Positions 7,639-15,818 of a stretch of DNA of 32,195 bases are shown here, one piece after another. The position numbers were made by a program, and so were the translations under genes. The notes under the pieces are model-generated. The model was not told the origin of the DNA. It saw nothing but the letters and a program-made list of their open reading frames with translations, and did no database searches. The DNA lies in contig MNEA01000037.1 of the NCBI GenBank assembly GCA_001917435.1, positions 1 to 32,195 of the forward strand. The letters run 5' to 3'. The stretch comes from Acidobacteria bacterium 13_2_20CM_2_57_6 (lineage in GTDB: Bacteria > Acidobacteriota > Terriglobia > Acidiferrales > UBA7541). Position 1 is the first letter of the stretch; the number at the start of each line of letters is the position of its first letter.

Positions 7639-9449
7639 GGCTTCACCTCAGCCTTCATTTGCGCATCTTTGGCGGAGCCACCTTCTTCAAATCCTGGTGG
7701 CGGTAGCAGTGGCGGACGCTCATGCTCATGTGCGCGCTTCTGCACTTCCATTTCGGAGAACAGCATCGCCGGAGCCACGGCCGCAACCGGTACCTGCCCG
7801 CTTTCCGCGCCGCACACGCCGTTAAACACGTGCTGCTGGTCCCCCGTCGTCATAATCCGCGTCAGCGCCGCCAGCGGCGTCCCCACAATGTCCACGCCGC
7901 GCACCAATTCATCGGGCCGCCCGTCCGCGTACACTTTGTACACAATCACCGGCAGCACCTGAAACGCTTGCGGCAGTGAGCGCGTTGTCAGCGTGAATCC
8001 GCCCTGAATGTCGTCGAAGTACAGTCCGTAAGGCTTGCCCTGCTTCTTCACTTCTTCAATCAGTTTCTGCCGCATTTCCGCTTCCGGCACGGTTCTTGTC
8101 GATGTGACGATGAGATTTCCCTGGCGTCCTGTCGGCATCCGTCCCGGCTGGTTACGGCCATGTCCGTTCGATTGCGCGAAATTCTTGACCGGCATTCGCG
8201 ACATCAGAAAATTCTCCAGCACTCCGTCTTTGATCACTTCCACTCGCCGCGCCGGCTCGCCTTCATTGTCAAAGTCATACGAGCCCGCCAGTTTCATCCC
8301 CGCCATTTCGCGTGTCGTCGGATCGTCAATCACGCTCAGGAATTTCGGCAGCACTTCCTGCCCAATCTTTTTCGTGAACGTCTGTCCTTCTTCCTCATCA
8401 CGTTGCCGGTGGCCTTCCAGCCTGTGTCCCAGCACTTCATGGAAAAACACCGCCGCCGCGCGCCCGCTCAATACCGCCGGCCCATCGTAAGGCTCAGCCA
8501 CTGGAGCTTTGCGCAATGCGCTCAAGTCCGCGGCCATTTTTTCAATCTTGCCCGTCAGCTCCGCTTCGCTCGGCAAGCCGCTCGCCGTGGGCGCCTGGAA
8601 TGTTTCCACGCGCAGCAAATCCATTCCGTCTTCGGCGCGAGTCTGCGCCTCCATGATCAGTCGCGTCGAAGCGCTGGGCGACACGATCGCGCTCCCCTCG
8701 CTCGAAACCATCCGCGAATTCGAACGCTGCACCTGAATCATCACCGACGCGAAGTACACCTCCGGATATTTCCGGAACGCCCCGGACAGTCTCTTGATCT
8801 CGCCTTCCCATGCTGCGCGGTCGAACGGCGCCGCCGCGGGTGCTTCCTCGAGGTGCGTCTGTGGCTTCTCTTTCGAAAAGTCTGGTGACTTGTCTTCTTC
8901 TTCGGCGCGAACCGCCGTGTTCGTTCGCACGTTCAGCAGCGTCGGCACAGCGCGCTTGTACTCCCGGTCCGTCAGTTCCCACAACACCCGCGCGATGGCG
9001 TCGGCGTCGTTTCCCAGCGGTAAGCTTCCTGAAGTCACTCCGCTGGGACGGCTCTGTCCATGAGTATTGTCTAATTCCGGCGTGCCCACTCGCATCGTGA
9101 CATCAGCGAAACGTCTTTGCGCTGCGCTGTCGGTCAGCAAACTGCCGTAAGCCCCCACCAGCACCACGAAATCCTGGTCGTACACCGTGTAACTGAGGTA
9201 GTACGGCGGCTGTTCCGCCTTCCCGAGTTCCGCGGTCGCGCGTGCTATCTCATTTTGCATCGCTTTCAATACTGGATCGTTCGCCGCGCTCGCGGCCGCC
9301 GGCTTCGCGGCGGCCTTGTTGCCTCCTGCCAATGCAATCGGCCACCCTGCAAGCTGCGCGGCGAGCATCCAGCAAGTCGCCGCTCGCGCGAAATCCTTCC
9401 CGCGGAAACGCGCGTTACCGCGTTTGGCTGAAAATGCAGAGATTTTCAT
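7635..9449 (-). CDS. Exported TldD-like zinc metalloprotease (catalytic subunit)
   Basis: 604 residues. The TldD metal motif is present: HEVLGHRLEGH, with H337, E338 and H342 in this numbering. Other family segments are LPKFLSVIDDPTT, GSYDFDNEGEPARRVEVIKDGVL, NGHGRNQPGRMP, LYFDDIQGGFT and ELVRGVDIVGTPL. The N-terminus has basic residues and then a hydrophobic stretch (CWMLAAQLAGWPIALAG), consistent with export. The ATG at 9449 is preferred over an earlier possible start because GGGAG sits upstream and the signal-like segment stays near the N-terminus. It is upstream of, and overlaps, the TldE-like gene, which would form the heterodimer. Substrate is unknown: expected activity is degradation of unfolded peptides entering the barrel. 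Confidence 0.88.
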   Translation of the reverse strand: MKISAFSAKRGNARFRGKDFARAATCWMLAAQLAGWPIALAGGNKAAAKPAAASAANDPVLKAMQNEIARATAELGKAEQPPYYLSYTVYDQDFVVLVGAYGSLLTDSAAQRRFADVTMRVGTPELDNTHGQSRPSGVTSGSLPLGNDADAIARVLWELTDREYKRAVPTLLNVRTNTAVRAEEEDKSPDFSKEKPQTHLEEAPAAAPFDRAAWEGEIKRLSGAFRKYPEVYFASVMIQVQRSNSRMVSSEGSAIVSPSASTRLIMEAQTRAEDGMDLLRVETFQAPTASGLPSEAELTGKIEKMAADLSALRKAPVAEPYDGPAVLSGRAAAVFFHEVLGHRLEGHRQRDEEEGQTFTKKIGQEVLPKFLSVIDDPTTREMAGMKLAGSYDFDNEGEPARRVEVIKDGVLENFLMSRMPVKNFAQSNGHGRNQPGRMPTGRQGNLIVTSTRTVPEAEMRQKLIEEVKKQGKPYGLYFDDIQGGFTLTTRSLPQAFQVLPVIVYKVYADGRPDELVRGVDIVGTPLAALTRIMTTGDQQHVFNGVCGAESGQVPVAAVAPAMLFSEMEVQKRAHEHERPPLLPPPGFEEGGSAKDAQMKAEVKP

Positions 9450-9548
9450 GGATGGTGAGCTCCCGTTACCACGCCCAGTCAAAGAATGTTTTCTTTCGAG
9501 TGCATGGGATAAACCTGAAGTATGTCCTACTGGTCTGCTCCGCGCAAA

Positions 9549-10511
9549 CTAGCTGTCGCCAAAGCGTTCACTGCTCTTCAATCGCGCGCCGTTCGCAAAA
9601 TCCCTCGCCTTCACCGGCTTGCGGCCCTCCAGTTTGACGGCGCTGACGCTCAAAACGGTTGCGTCGCCGCAGCACACCAACAATTCATTCTTCTCGCCGA
9701 ACAGCATTCCCGGTGTCGTGTTGCCGCCGCTCGGCAACCTGGCACCTTCTCCTTTAGACGCCGGTTCGCCCCAAACGTGGCAAGTCTGCCCGCGAAACGT
9801 CGTGTAAGCCCCAGGCCACGGCGCGAATCCCCTCATCCGGTTGTAAATCTCCCTCGCCGACCGCTTCCAATCGATCCTCCCGTCCTCTTTCTTCAGCATC
9901 GGCGCGTTGCTGGCTTCACCGTGGTTTTGCGCTTTCGCAGCAATTGTTCCGGCGGCCAGCCCGCGCAATGTTTCCACCATCAACGACGCACCAACTTCCG
10001 ACAATCGGGCGGCAAGCTCTGGCGCGGTTTCTTTCGCGCCGATTTCGATTTCGCGCTGCAGCAGCATGTCCCCGGTATCCATCCCCGCATCGATCCGCAT
10101 CGTGGTCACGCCGGTTCGCGTTTCGCCGTTCCCAATCGCCCAATTAATAGGTGCCGCGCCGCGATACTTAGGCAGCAGGGAAGCGTGCAAGTTGATCCAA
10201 CCCAGTTTAGGAATCGGCAGCAATTTCGCAGGGATTATTTGTCCATACGCGATGATCACCACGCCATCCGGAGCCAGCTTCTGCAGCAAAGCCTCCGTCT
10301 CGGGTGCCCGAATCTTTTCCGGCTGGTGCACCGCCAGCTGCGCCGCTAGCGCCGCTTCCTTGACCGCCGAAAACGAAACGTCCTGCCCCCGCCCTCGCGG
10401 ACGGTCCGGCTGGGTAATCACGCCAACAATTTCAATGTCCGGTTGCGCCAGCAGGCGTTTGAGCGTTGGAACCGCGAACGAGGGCGTGCCGCAGAAAACG
10501 ATTCGCATCAT
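9549..10511 (-). CDS. fmt: Methionyl-tRNA formyltransferase
   Basis: 320 residues, the usual length (~315). Formylates the initiator Met-tRNA using 10-formyl-tetrahydrofolate in the cytoplasm. The N-terminal Rossmann-like domain begins RIVFCGTPSFAVPTL; the catalytic block INLHASLLPKYRGAAPINW supplies the Asn and His of the family, followed by GMDTGDML with the catalytic Asp; the C-terminal OB-like domain holds EIYNRMRGFAPWPGAYT. Three in-frame starts are crowded together (TTG 10514, ATG 10511, ATG 10508); I chose the first ATG. It follows def with a 19-bp gap, the common def-fmt pairing in which formylation and deformylation of initiator Met are co-expressed. Confidence 0.97.
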   Translation of the reverse strand: MMRIVFCGTPSFAVPTLKRLLAQPDIEIVGVITQPDRPRGRGQDVSFSAVKEAALAAQLAVHQPEKIRAPETEALLQKLAPDGVVIIAYGQIIPAKLLPIPKLGWINLHASLLPKYRGAAPINWAIGNGETRTGVTTMRIDAGMDTGDMLLQREIEIGAKETAPELAARLSEVGASLMVETLRGLAAGTIAAKAQNHGEASNAPMLKKEDGRIDWKRSAREIYNRMRGFAPWPGAYTTFRGQTCHVWGEPASKGEGARLPSGGNTTPGMLFGEKNELLVCCGDATVLSVSAVKLEGRKPVKARDFANGARLKSSERFGDS

Positions 10512-10530
10512 CAACCTACTGCGGCCGCAC

Positions 10531-11118
10531 TTACCACTCGCCCTGTTTCCTGAGCTTCTTGATTTTCCGTTTGATCAAGTCGCGCTTCAGCATGCTGAGG
10601 TGCTGCAAGAAGAGAACTCCATTCAAGTGATCGATCTCATGGCAGAAAGCCCGCGCCAGCAGGTTTTCCCCGCGAATTTCAAACGTCTCGCCCTTGGCAT
10701 TCTGCGCCTTAATCGTCACAAACTGCGGCCGCAGCACGTATCCTCGAAACCCCGGAATCGACAAGCAGCCTTCTTCTTCGCGCACTTCGCCTTCCGCGTG
10801 GATGATCTCCGGGTTCGCCAGCACGATTTTAGCTTCCGGGTTTTTGCCTCCGGTCACGTCCACCACCGCGAGCCGCAGGCTCTTTCCGATTTGCGGTGCT
10901 GCCAGTCCCACTCCCTGCGCCGCGTACATCGAAGCGAACATATCCTCGGCAAGTTCCTCCAGTTCCGCGTCGAATTGTTTTACCGCTGCGCCCGGCTTCT
11001 CCAGGATGGGATCGCCATACTTGACGATCGGATAGATCTTTCGCGCAGCGGACCCCGGCTGCGGCGCCTCCGTGGCCGCGGCGCTGGCGGGCTCAGAACT
11101 CGTCAATTTGTCGGGCAT
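10531..11118 (-). CDS. def: Peptide deformylase
   Basis: 195 residues. Removes the formyl group from nascent protein N-termini. All three family motifs are visible: GVGLAAPQIG, EEGCLSIP (metal-ligand Cys) and the HEIDHLNG metal site. About 25 Ala/Ser/Pro-rich residues precede the usual beginning IYPIVKYGDPILEKP. The start at 11118 gives this short extension and overlaps the end of aroC by 26 bp; a start further upstream would lie wholly inside aroC and encode a Trp/Cys/Arg-rich stretch unlike the family. The C-terminus is strongly basic (KRDLIKRKIKKLRKQ). Translation is probably coupled to aroC. Confidence 0.96.
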   Translation of the reverse strand: MPDKLTSSEPASAAATEAPQPGSAARKIYPIVKYGDPILEKPGAAVKQFDAELEELAEDMFASMYAAQGVGLAAPQIGKSLRLAVVDVTGGKNPEAKIVLANPEIIHAEGEVREEEGCLSIPGFRGYVLRPQFVTIKAQNAKGETFEIRGENLLARAFCHEIDHLNGVLFLQHLSMLKRDLIKRKIKKLRKQGEW

Positions 11119-12262
11119 AGGTTTCAAAATTCCGGCGCATCTCCGCCAGCGAATCTCCCCCAAATTTTTGCAGAAAAGCATCCGCCAGCACAAGTGCGAC
11201 CATGGCTTCCCCAGCCACCGCTCCTGCCGGCACCACGCACCAGTCCGATCGCTCGTACGCCGCCTTCACTGGCTCTTTGGTGACCATGTCCGTCGTGTGC
11301 AGCGGTTGCCGCAAAGTCGATATCGGTTTCAAGTACCCGCGCACCACCACGTCTTCGCCGTTGGTAATTCCGCCTTCCAGTCCTCCCGCGCGGTTCGTCG
11401 ACCGCCGGAATCGGCGCGCCGATTTTTCATAAAAAATCTCGTCCTGCACTTCGCTTCCGAACGCCCCCGCGCCCTTCACGCCGTTGCCAATCTCCACGGC
11501 TTTCACCGCCTGCACGCTCATCAGCGCCTGCGCTAGCCGCCCATCTAGCTTTTCATCCCACTGCGCGTGGCTCCCCAGTCCTACGGGCACATGGTGCGCC
11601 ACGATTTCAAAAATTCCTCCCACGGTGTCGCCGGCTTTCAGCACCGCATCAACTTCCTCTTTCATTTTTTCCTGCACCTCCGCGTCAATACACCGCAGAG
11701 GAGAATCCAGGTCCGCGCTCACCGCGTGAATCTTTTTCCAGCTGACTGGCTTTTCCAGCCGCACGTGCCCCACCTGAATCGTGTGGCTCGCGATCTCCGT
11801 GCCAAACTCGCGCAAAAGCAGTTTTGCAAACGCCCCTGCCGCTACGCGCGCCGCGGTTTCCCGCGCCGACGCCCGCTCCAGTATGTACCGCGCATCGTGA
11901 TAATCGAACTTTTGCGATCCTGCAAGGTCCGCATGCCCTGGTCGCGGCGCTACCAGCTTTCGCGCGTCAGGATTCTCTTTCCCCTCTTCCACTGGCAGGA
12001 GTTTCTCCCAATTGGCCCAATCGCGGTTCTCGATGCGCATCGCAATCGGTGCCCCAATCGTCTTCCCGTGGCGCACGCCCGCAAAAATCTCGGCCGTGTC
12101 CTTTTCGATCTTCTGCCGCCCGCCACGCCCATACCCCAGCTGCCGCCGCCGCAATTCGTGGTTAATGAACTTCACGTCCACCGGCAATTGCGCGGGCAGC
12201 CCGGAAATAAACGCCAGTAGCGCCTGTCCGTGCGATTCTCCCGCAGTGTAGAAGCGAAGCAT
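11093..12262 (-). CDS. aroC: Chorismate synthase
   Basis: 389 residues, normal length. Catalyses the last shikimate step, 5-enolpyruvylshikimate-3-phosphate to chorismate, using reduced FMN. The start MLRFYTAGESHGQAL is the family signature, followed by RRRQLGYGRGGRQKIEKD, the RPGHADLAGSQKF motif, RASARETAARVAAGAFAK and the GGLEGGITNGEDVVVRGYLKP segment. ATG start at 12262. First gene of the aroC-def-fmt run, with def starting inside its 3' end; the hairpin at 12277-12292 lies in its leader. Confidence 0.97.
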   Translation of the reverse strand: MLRFYTAGESHGQALLAFISGLPAQLPVDVKFINHELRRRQLGYGRGGRQKIEKDTAEIFAGVRHGKTIGAPIAMRIENRDWANWEKLLPVEEGKENPDARKLVAPRPGHADLAGSQKFDYHDARYILERASARETAARVAAGAFAKLLLREFGTEIASHTIQVGHVRLEKPVSWKKIHAVSADLDSPLRCIDAEVQEKMKEEVDAVLKAGDTVGGIFEIVAHHVPVGLGSHAQWDEKLDGRLAQALMSVQAVKAVEIGNGVKGAGAFGSEVQDEIFYEKSARRFRRSTNRAGGLEGGITNGEDVVVRGYLKPISTLRQPLHTTDMVTKEPVKAAYERSDWCVVPAGAVAGEAMVALVLADAFLQKFGGDSLAEMRRNFETYARQIDEF

Positions 12263-12276
12263 CCCTGATTATTCCT

Positions 12277-12292
12277 CGCACGATTTTGTGCG
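12277..12292. repeat. Short inverted repeat upstream of aroC
   Basis: CGCAC (12277-12281) and GTGCG (12288-12292) with loop GATTTT. It lies in the 171-bp gap between the PilZ-like gene and aroC. It could be a weak terminator for the upstream gene or a leader hairpin; with only five pairs the role is uncertain. Confidence 0.35.
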
Positions 12293-12433
12293 GTATCGAT
12301 TCAAATCAAGTGGAGTACGAACAGTGTAGCCGCCACCGCGCTCTCCGTCCAGCGCGTGGTCTCCCTCATCGCGTTGCACCTGTCAAATCTTAAGTGGCTA
12401 TCATGAAGAGGAAATAATCCGCCGCCGGCCCCC

Positions 12434-12775
12434 CTATTTCACGGTCTCTTTTCCCCCGATGTAGATGGGCATCAATATTTCCACGGCAATGCCGCGGCGG
12501 CCACGCCCTAAATCGTCGATGCGCACTACTTTTCCGAGCGACTCGCGGTTCAGCGAGCCAGGTCCGTCGGAATAAGGATAGGTGACAAACACCCGCATCC
12601 CTTCCGTATAAAACTCATTCTTCGATGCAAAGTACACGCTGTTCCGCGAAGTGTTCAGCGTCGGTAGGACTTCGTCGAAGTGATGCCCACGCGCGTCGGA
12701 CGGCCTCACGCGAACCGTCTGCGGAAGCTTGAGCCGCCCTTTGCGCCGCCGCTCCGGACCCGTCAGTCGCGCCAT
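12434..12775 (-). CDS. PilZ-like domain protein
   Basis: 113 residues. The pattern RRRKGRLKLPQTVRVRP near the N-terminus, followed by LNTSRNSVYFASK, YTEGMRVFVTYPYS and GKVVRIDDLGRGRRGIAVEI, follows the beta-barrel order of PilZ domains (Arg-rich start, then an N/D-x-S-x-x-G-like turn). PilZ proteins classically bind cyclic di-GMP; here the second motif is NTSRNS instead of D/NxSxxG, so nucleotide binding is doubtful. A TTG start 27 bases upstream (12802) would add nine residues; ATG at 12775 is my choice, with no strong Shine-Dalgarno for either. It points away from the permease gene across the AT-rich region at 12916. Confidence 0.6.
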   Translation of the reverse strand: MARLTGPERRRKGRLKLPQTVRVRPSDARGHHFDEVLPTLNTSRNSVYFASKNEFYTEGMRVFVTYPYSDGPGSLNRESLGKVVRIDDLGRGRRGIAVEILMPIYIGGKETVK

Positions 12776-13361
12776 AGTCGAGAGCGAGCATACCTTTTTC
12801 AACTTTGAACTGTCGACCCTCCCCAGTCAGAGTTGCCCTCCCCTGTGAGCTCTACCCCTTTGTTTTCTTCTCGTTGCAAAATCATTCGAGCATCATGATA
12901 CCAATTCGCTAATTCTAGTACTATTATAGTATATAATACTATATTTAATATACGGCAGGATAGGTGGTGATTAATCGACCCCATGCTCTACTCCACTCCC
13001 ACATCTTATCGGCCTCTGCGCACGGCGCCTGCCCCGACCTGGTCGGGTCATCTCTGCGTTCAGTTACCCGCATCTTTCCGCCTAACATCTTTCGTTTCAA
13101 CCGTTTATTTGCTTCTCCCGCTCCACGGCTATTCCTCAACTCCTTTCGAATCAATCCGTTACGCGCTCCTTTCACCCCGATGGAGTGTGGAACCCCCTCC
13201 AGGAGCAAAATCAGGAACGCAACCATGCAAGAACCCATTCTGTTCGACTTGCGCGACCGGCCCGATCGTCATCTTCACGTTCAGGAACAAAAGGGGCCGC
13301 AGGGTCGTTTCTTCTAGCAGACGCCCTGCACAGCCGCGGGTGTATCCAAGGAGAGAGTCCA
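12776..13361. other. Long intergenic region with AT-rich palindromes
   Basis: 586 bp between the PilZ-like gene and the permease. No ORF here has a recognisable protein. An AT-rich cluster at 12911-12951 contrasts with the GC-rich flanks. The remaining ~400 bp before the permease ATG is a long untranslated leader or simply empty; it is the size of a small regulator gene, but no PadR-like or other helix-turn-helix sequence is readable in any frame. A 30-codon frame (13225-13317) with AGGA ahead is possible but unsupported. A Shine-Dalgarno AAGGAG (13349-13354) serves the permease. Confidence 0.55.
12916..12943. promoter_or_regulatory. Overlapping palindromes with -10-like boxes on both strands (putative operator)
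   Basis: Three overlapping dyads: TAGTACTA (12916-12923, perfect palindrome), TACTA-TTA-TAGTA (12919-12931) and TATAGTAT-ATA-ATACTATA (12925-12943, 8-bp arms). TATAAT occurs on the plus strand at 12932-12937 and on the minus strand at 12928-12923, so the dyads overlap -10-like boxes facing both neighbouring genes. TAGTA/TACTA dyads are typical of winged-helix repressors such as PadR or GntR/YtrA families, which often regulate such permeases; this assignment is inference. Confidence 0.5.
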
Positions 13362-15800
13362 ATGATGAGCTTCTGGCAAGATGTCCGATATGGACTGCGC
13401 GTGTTGGGAAAGAATCCCGGATTCACGGCGATTGCTATCCTGACGCTCGCCTTGGGAATCGGCGCCAACACTGCTTTGTTCTCCGTCGTCAACGGCGTGC
13501 TCCTCAATCCGCTGCCGTTCGTGAATCCCGACGAGCTAGTCGCCGTTTACACGAAGTCGCCGACGTTTCAGGAAAGCTCCATCTCCTATCCCAACTTCCT
13601 CGACTGGCGGAAAGACAATCACTCGTTCACTGCTCTAAGCGCTTTCCGCTCCGACGACTACAATCTGGTTGGCGCCGGCGAGCCGGAGCGCGTCCACATT
13701 CACATGATTTCCGCTGAATTTTTTCTCGCTCTCGGCTTGCAGCCGCTGCTCGGCCGCAATTTTCATCCTGAAGAAGACCAAGCGGGCGCCGGTCCGGTGA
13801 CCATCCTCGGCGACGGACTTTGGAAGCGCAAATTTGGATTGTCGCCGGACGTCTTGGGGAAGAGCATCACGCTGAACGGCAAATCGTACACCATCATCGG
13901 CGTGGCCCAGGGCGGTATCACCGGCCTTAGTCCTACCGATCTTTACATCCCCATCGGCCAGTGGACCGATCCCACTTTCCGCGACCGGCGCATCAGCATG
14001 GGCATGAACTCCATCGGCCGCCTGAAGCCCAGCGTCACCATCGAACAGGCCCGCGCGGACATGAATCACATCGCGGAGAATCTTGCCGCTGCGTATCCTG
14101 AAGCCGACAAGGGCACAGGCGTCTCCCTGATTCCGCTCAAAACGGATGTGGTCGGCAACGTGAAGGGAATTTTGCTCGTGCTGCTCGGAGCCGTCAGTTT
14201 CGTGCTCCTGATCGCCTGTGCCAACGTCGCCAATCTCCTACTCGCGCGCTCCACTGGCCGCACTCGCGAATTTGCGATTCGCGCCGCTCTCGGAGCCAGT
14301 CCCGCGCGGGTGATTCGCCAGTTGCTTACGGAGAGCGTCCTGCTTGGCATTGCCGGCGGTGCCATCGGCGTTCTCCTCGCAAAGCTAGGCGTGCGCGTTC
14401 TCCTCGCGACTCTGGCCTCGAGTGTGCCGCGTTCGGAGGAAATTGCTCTCGACGGCCACGTCCTTTTTTACACTCTCGGCATTTCCGTCTTGACCGGCAT
14501 CGTTTTTGGATTGATTCCCGCCCTAAGGACGTTGCGGCCCGATACTCACGAAACGTTAAAGGAAGGCGGACGCGGTTCCAGCGGCGCGCGCCATCGCGCG
14601 CAAAGTGTTTTCATCGTCGTCGAAATGGCCATGGCCGTGGTCCTTCTCATCGGCGCGGGACTGATGATTCGCACTCTCTCAGCTTTGGGCAACGTCAATC
14701 CTGGTTTCGATCCGCGCAACGTTCTCACGTTCGCGATCTCCTCGACTTCCGGTTCGGCTGCCAAGCCGGATCAGCTTCGCGCCATGTATCGCGAGACTCT
14801 GCGGCAACTCGAGAGCGTTCGCGGCGTGGAAACCGTTTCCATGATGGGTGGTTCGCTCCCCATGACCGGAGACTCGGAAGTTCCTTTCTGGCTGGAAGGC
14901 CAGCCCAAGCCGGCCAACGATAACGACATGCCTTTCGCGCTTTTTTATCTTGTGAATCCGGACTATCACCAGGCTATGCGCATTCCCGTTGAACGCGGCC
15001 GTTCGTTCACGGAGCGTGACGACGAGCACGGGCCCTCCGTCGCGCTGATCGATGCCACTTTTGCCCACAAATATTTTCCGAATCAGGATCCCATCGGAAA
15101 ACACCTTAACGTTGGTTTGCTCGATATGCAGCCGGAGATCGTCGGCGTGGTCGGTCACGTCGAACACTGGGGTTTGGGTTCCCGTGAACACCAGGATTTG
15201 CAGGCCCAACTCTATCTGCCGGTTTGGCAAGTGCCGGACAGATTCTGGACGCTTTTGGCCAACGGCAGCGGGTATGTCGCACGGACAACGGGCAATACCG
15301 GAGACATCACCGGCGCCATTCGACAAGCCGCCGAAAAGGTCGTCAGCAGTGCGGCCATTTACGAAGTCCGGCCGATGGAAGAAATTGTTTCTCGCTCGAT
15401 TTCCACGCAGCGGCTGACCATGTTTCTCCTCAGCATTTTCTCCGCGCTTGCTCTGATTCTTTCTGCGGTTGGAATCTACGGCGTGATTTCGTATCTGACT
15501 GGGCAGCGCACCCACGAAATCGGAGTTCGTGTGGCGCTTGGCGCTTCAAGGAGAGACGTCTTGCGGATGGTGTTGGGGCAGGGATTAAAAATCACCTTGA
15601 TCGGCGTCGTCATCGGAATTGCCGCGGCATTTGGTTTTACACGCCTCATTACCACTTTGATTTACGGAGTCGGCGCGTCCGATCCGCTCACGTTCGGGGC
15701 CGTTGCGATTATGTTGTCCGGTGTCGCGCTCTTCGCATGCTACATCCCCGCTCGCCGGGCCATGCGCGTCGATCCGATCGTAGCTCTGCGCTATGAATGA
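13362..15800 (+). CDS. MacB/FtsX-type ABC permease (acidobacterial duplicated permease family)
   Basis: 812 residues. Two halves of the same design: an N-terminal membrane helix (FTAIAILTLALGIGANTALFSVV), a periplasmic MacB-like domain, an FtsX block of three helices (VLLGAVSFVLLIACANVANLL onward), then a second helix (FIVVEMAMAVVLLIGAGLMI), a second periplasmic domain and a C-terminal FtsX block ending IPARRAMRVDPIVALRYE. The opening MSFWQDVRYGLRVLGKNPGF is characteristic of the family called ADOP. These lack an ATPase domain, and no partner ATPase is adjacent. Substrates are generally unknown; MacB relatives work in peptide, lipoprotein or antibiotic export or mechanotransmission. Start chosen after AAGGAG with 7-base spacing. 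It converges on its paralogue with an 18-bp gap. Confidence 0.9.
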   Translation: MMSFWQDVRYGLRVLGKNPGFTAIAILTLALGIGANTALFSVVNGVLLNPLPFVNPDELVAVYTKSPTFQESSISYPNFLDWRKDNHSFTALSAFRSDDYNLVGAGEPERVHIHMISAEFFLALGLQPLLGRNFHPEEDQAGAGPVTILGDGLWKRKFGLSPDVLGKSITLNGKSYTIIGVAQGGITGLSPTDLYIPIGQWTDPTFRDRRISMGMNSIGRLKPSVTIEQARADMNHIAENLAAAYPEADKGTGVSLIPLKTDVVGNVKGILLVLLGAVSFVLLIACANVANLLLARSTGRTREFAIRAALGASPARVIRQLLTESVLLGIAGGAIGVLLAKLGVRVLLATLASSVPRSEEIALDGHVLFYTLGISVLTGIVFGLIPALRTLRPDTHETLKEGGRGSSGARHRAQSVFIVVEMAMAVVLLIGAGLMIRTLSALGNVNPGFDPRNVLTFAISSTSGSAAKPDQLRAMYRETLRQLESVRGVETVSMMGGSLPMTGDSEVPFWLEGQPKPANDNDMPFALFYLVNPDYHQAMRIPVERGRSFTERDDEHGPSVALIDATFAHKYFPNQDPIGKHLNVGLLDMQPEIVGVVGHVEHWGLGSREHQDLQAQLYLPVWQVPDRFWTLLANGSGYVARTTGNTGDITGAIRQAAEKVVSSAAIYEVRPMEEIVSRSISTQRLTMFLLSIFSALALILSAVGIYGVISYLTGQRTHEIGVRVALGASRRDVLRMVLGQGLKITLIGVVIGIAAAFGFTRLITTLIYGVGASDPLTFGAVAIMLSGVALFACYIPARRAMRVDPIVALRYE

Positions 15801-15818
15801 AAATGCGCGGACGGGTGG

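Noticed and set aside
9907..11283. 458-residue plus-strand frame across fmt, def and aroC
   Set aside because: Antisense to three conserved genes with complete motifs; no domain readable.
12799..13238. Minus-strand frames in the AT-rich intergenic region (61 and 97 residues)
   Set aside because: They run across the palindrome cluster, lack ribosome sites and have compositions unlike real proteins.
13225..13317. 30-codon frame with AGGA upstream as a leader peptide gene
   Set aside because: No similarity recognised and no regulatory signature such as a codon run or attenuator hairpin; kept only as a possibility in the intergenic entry.
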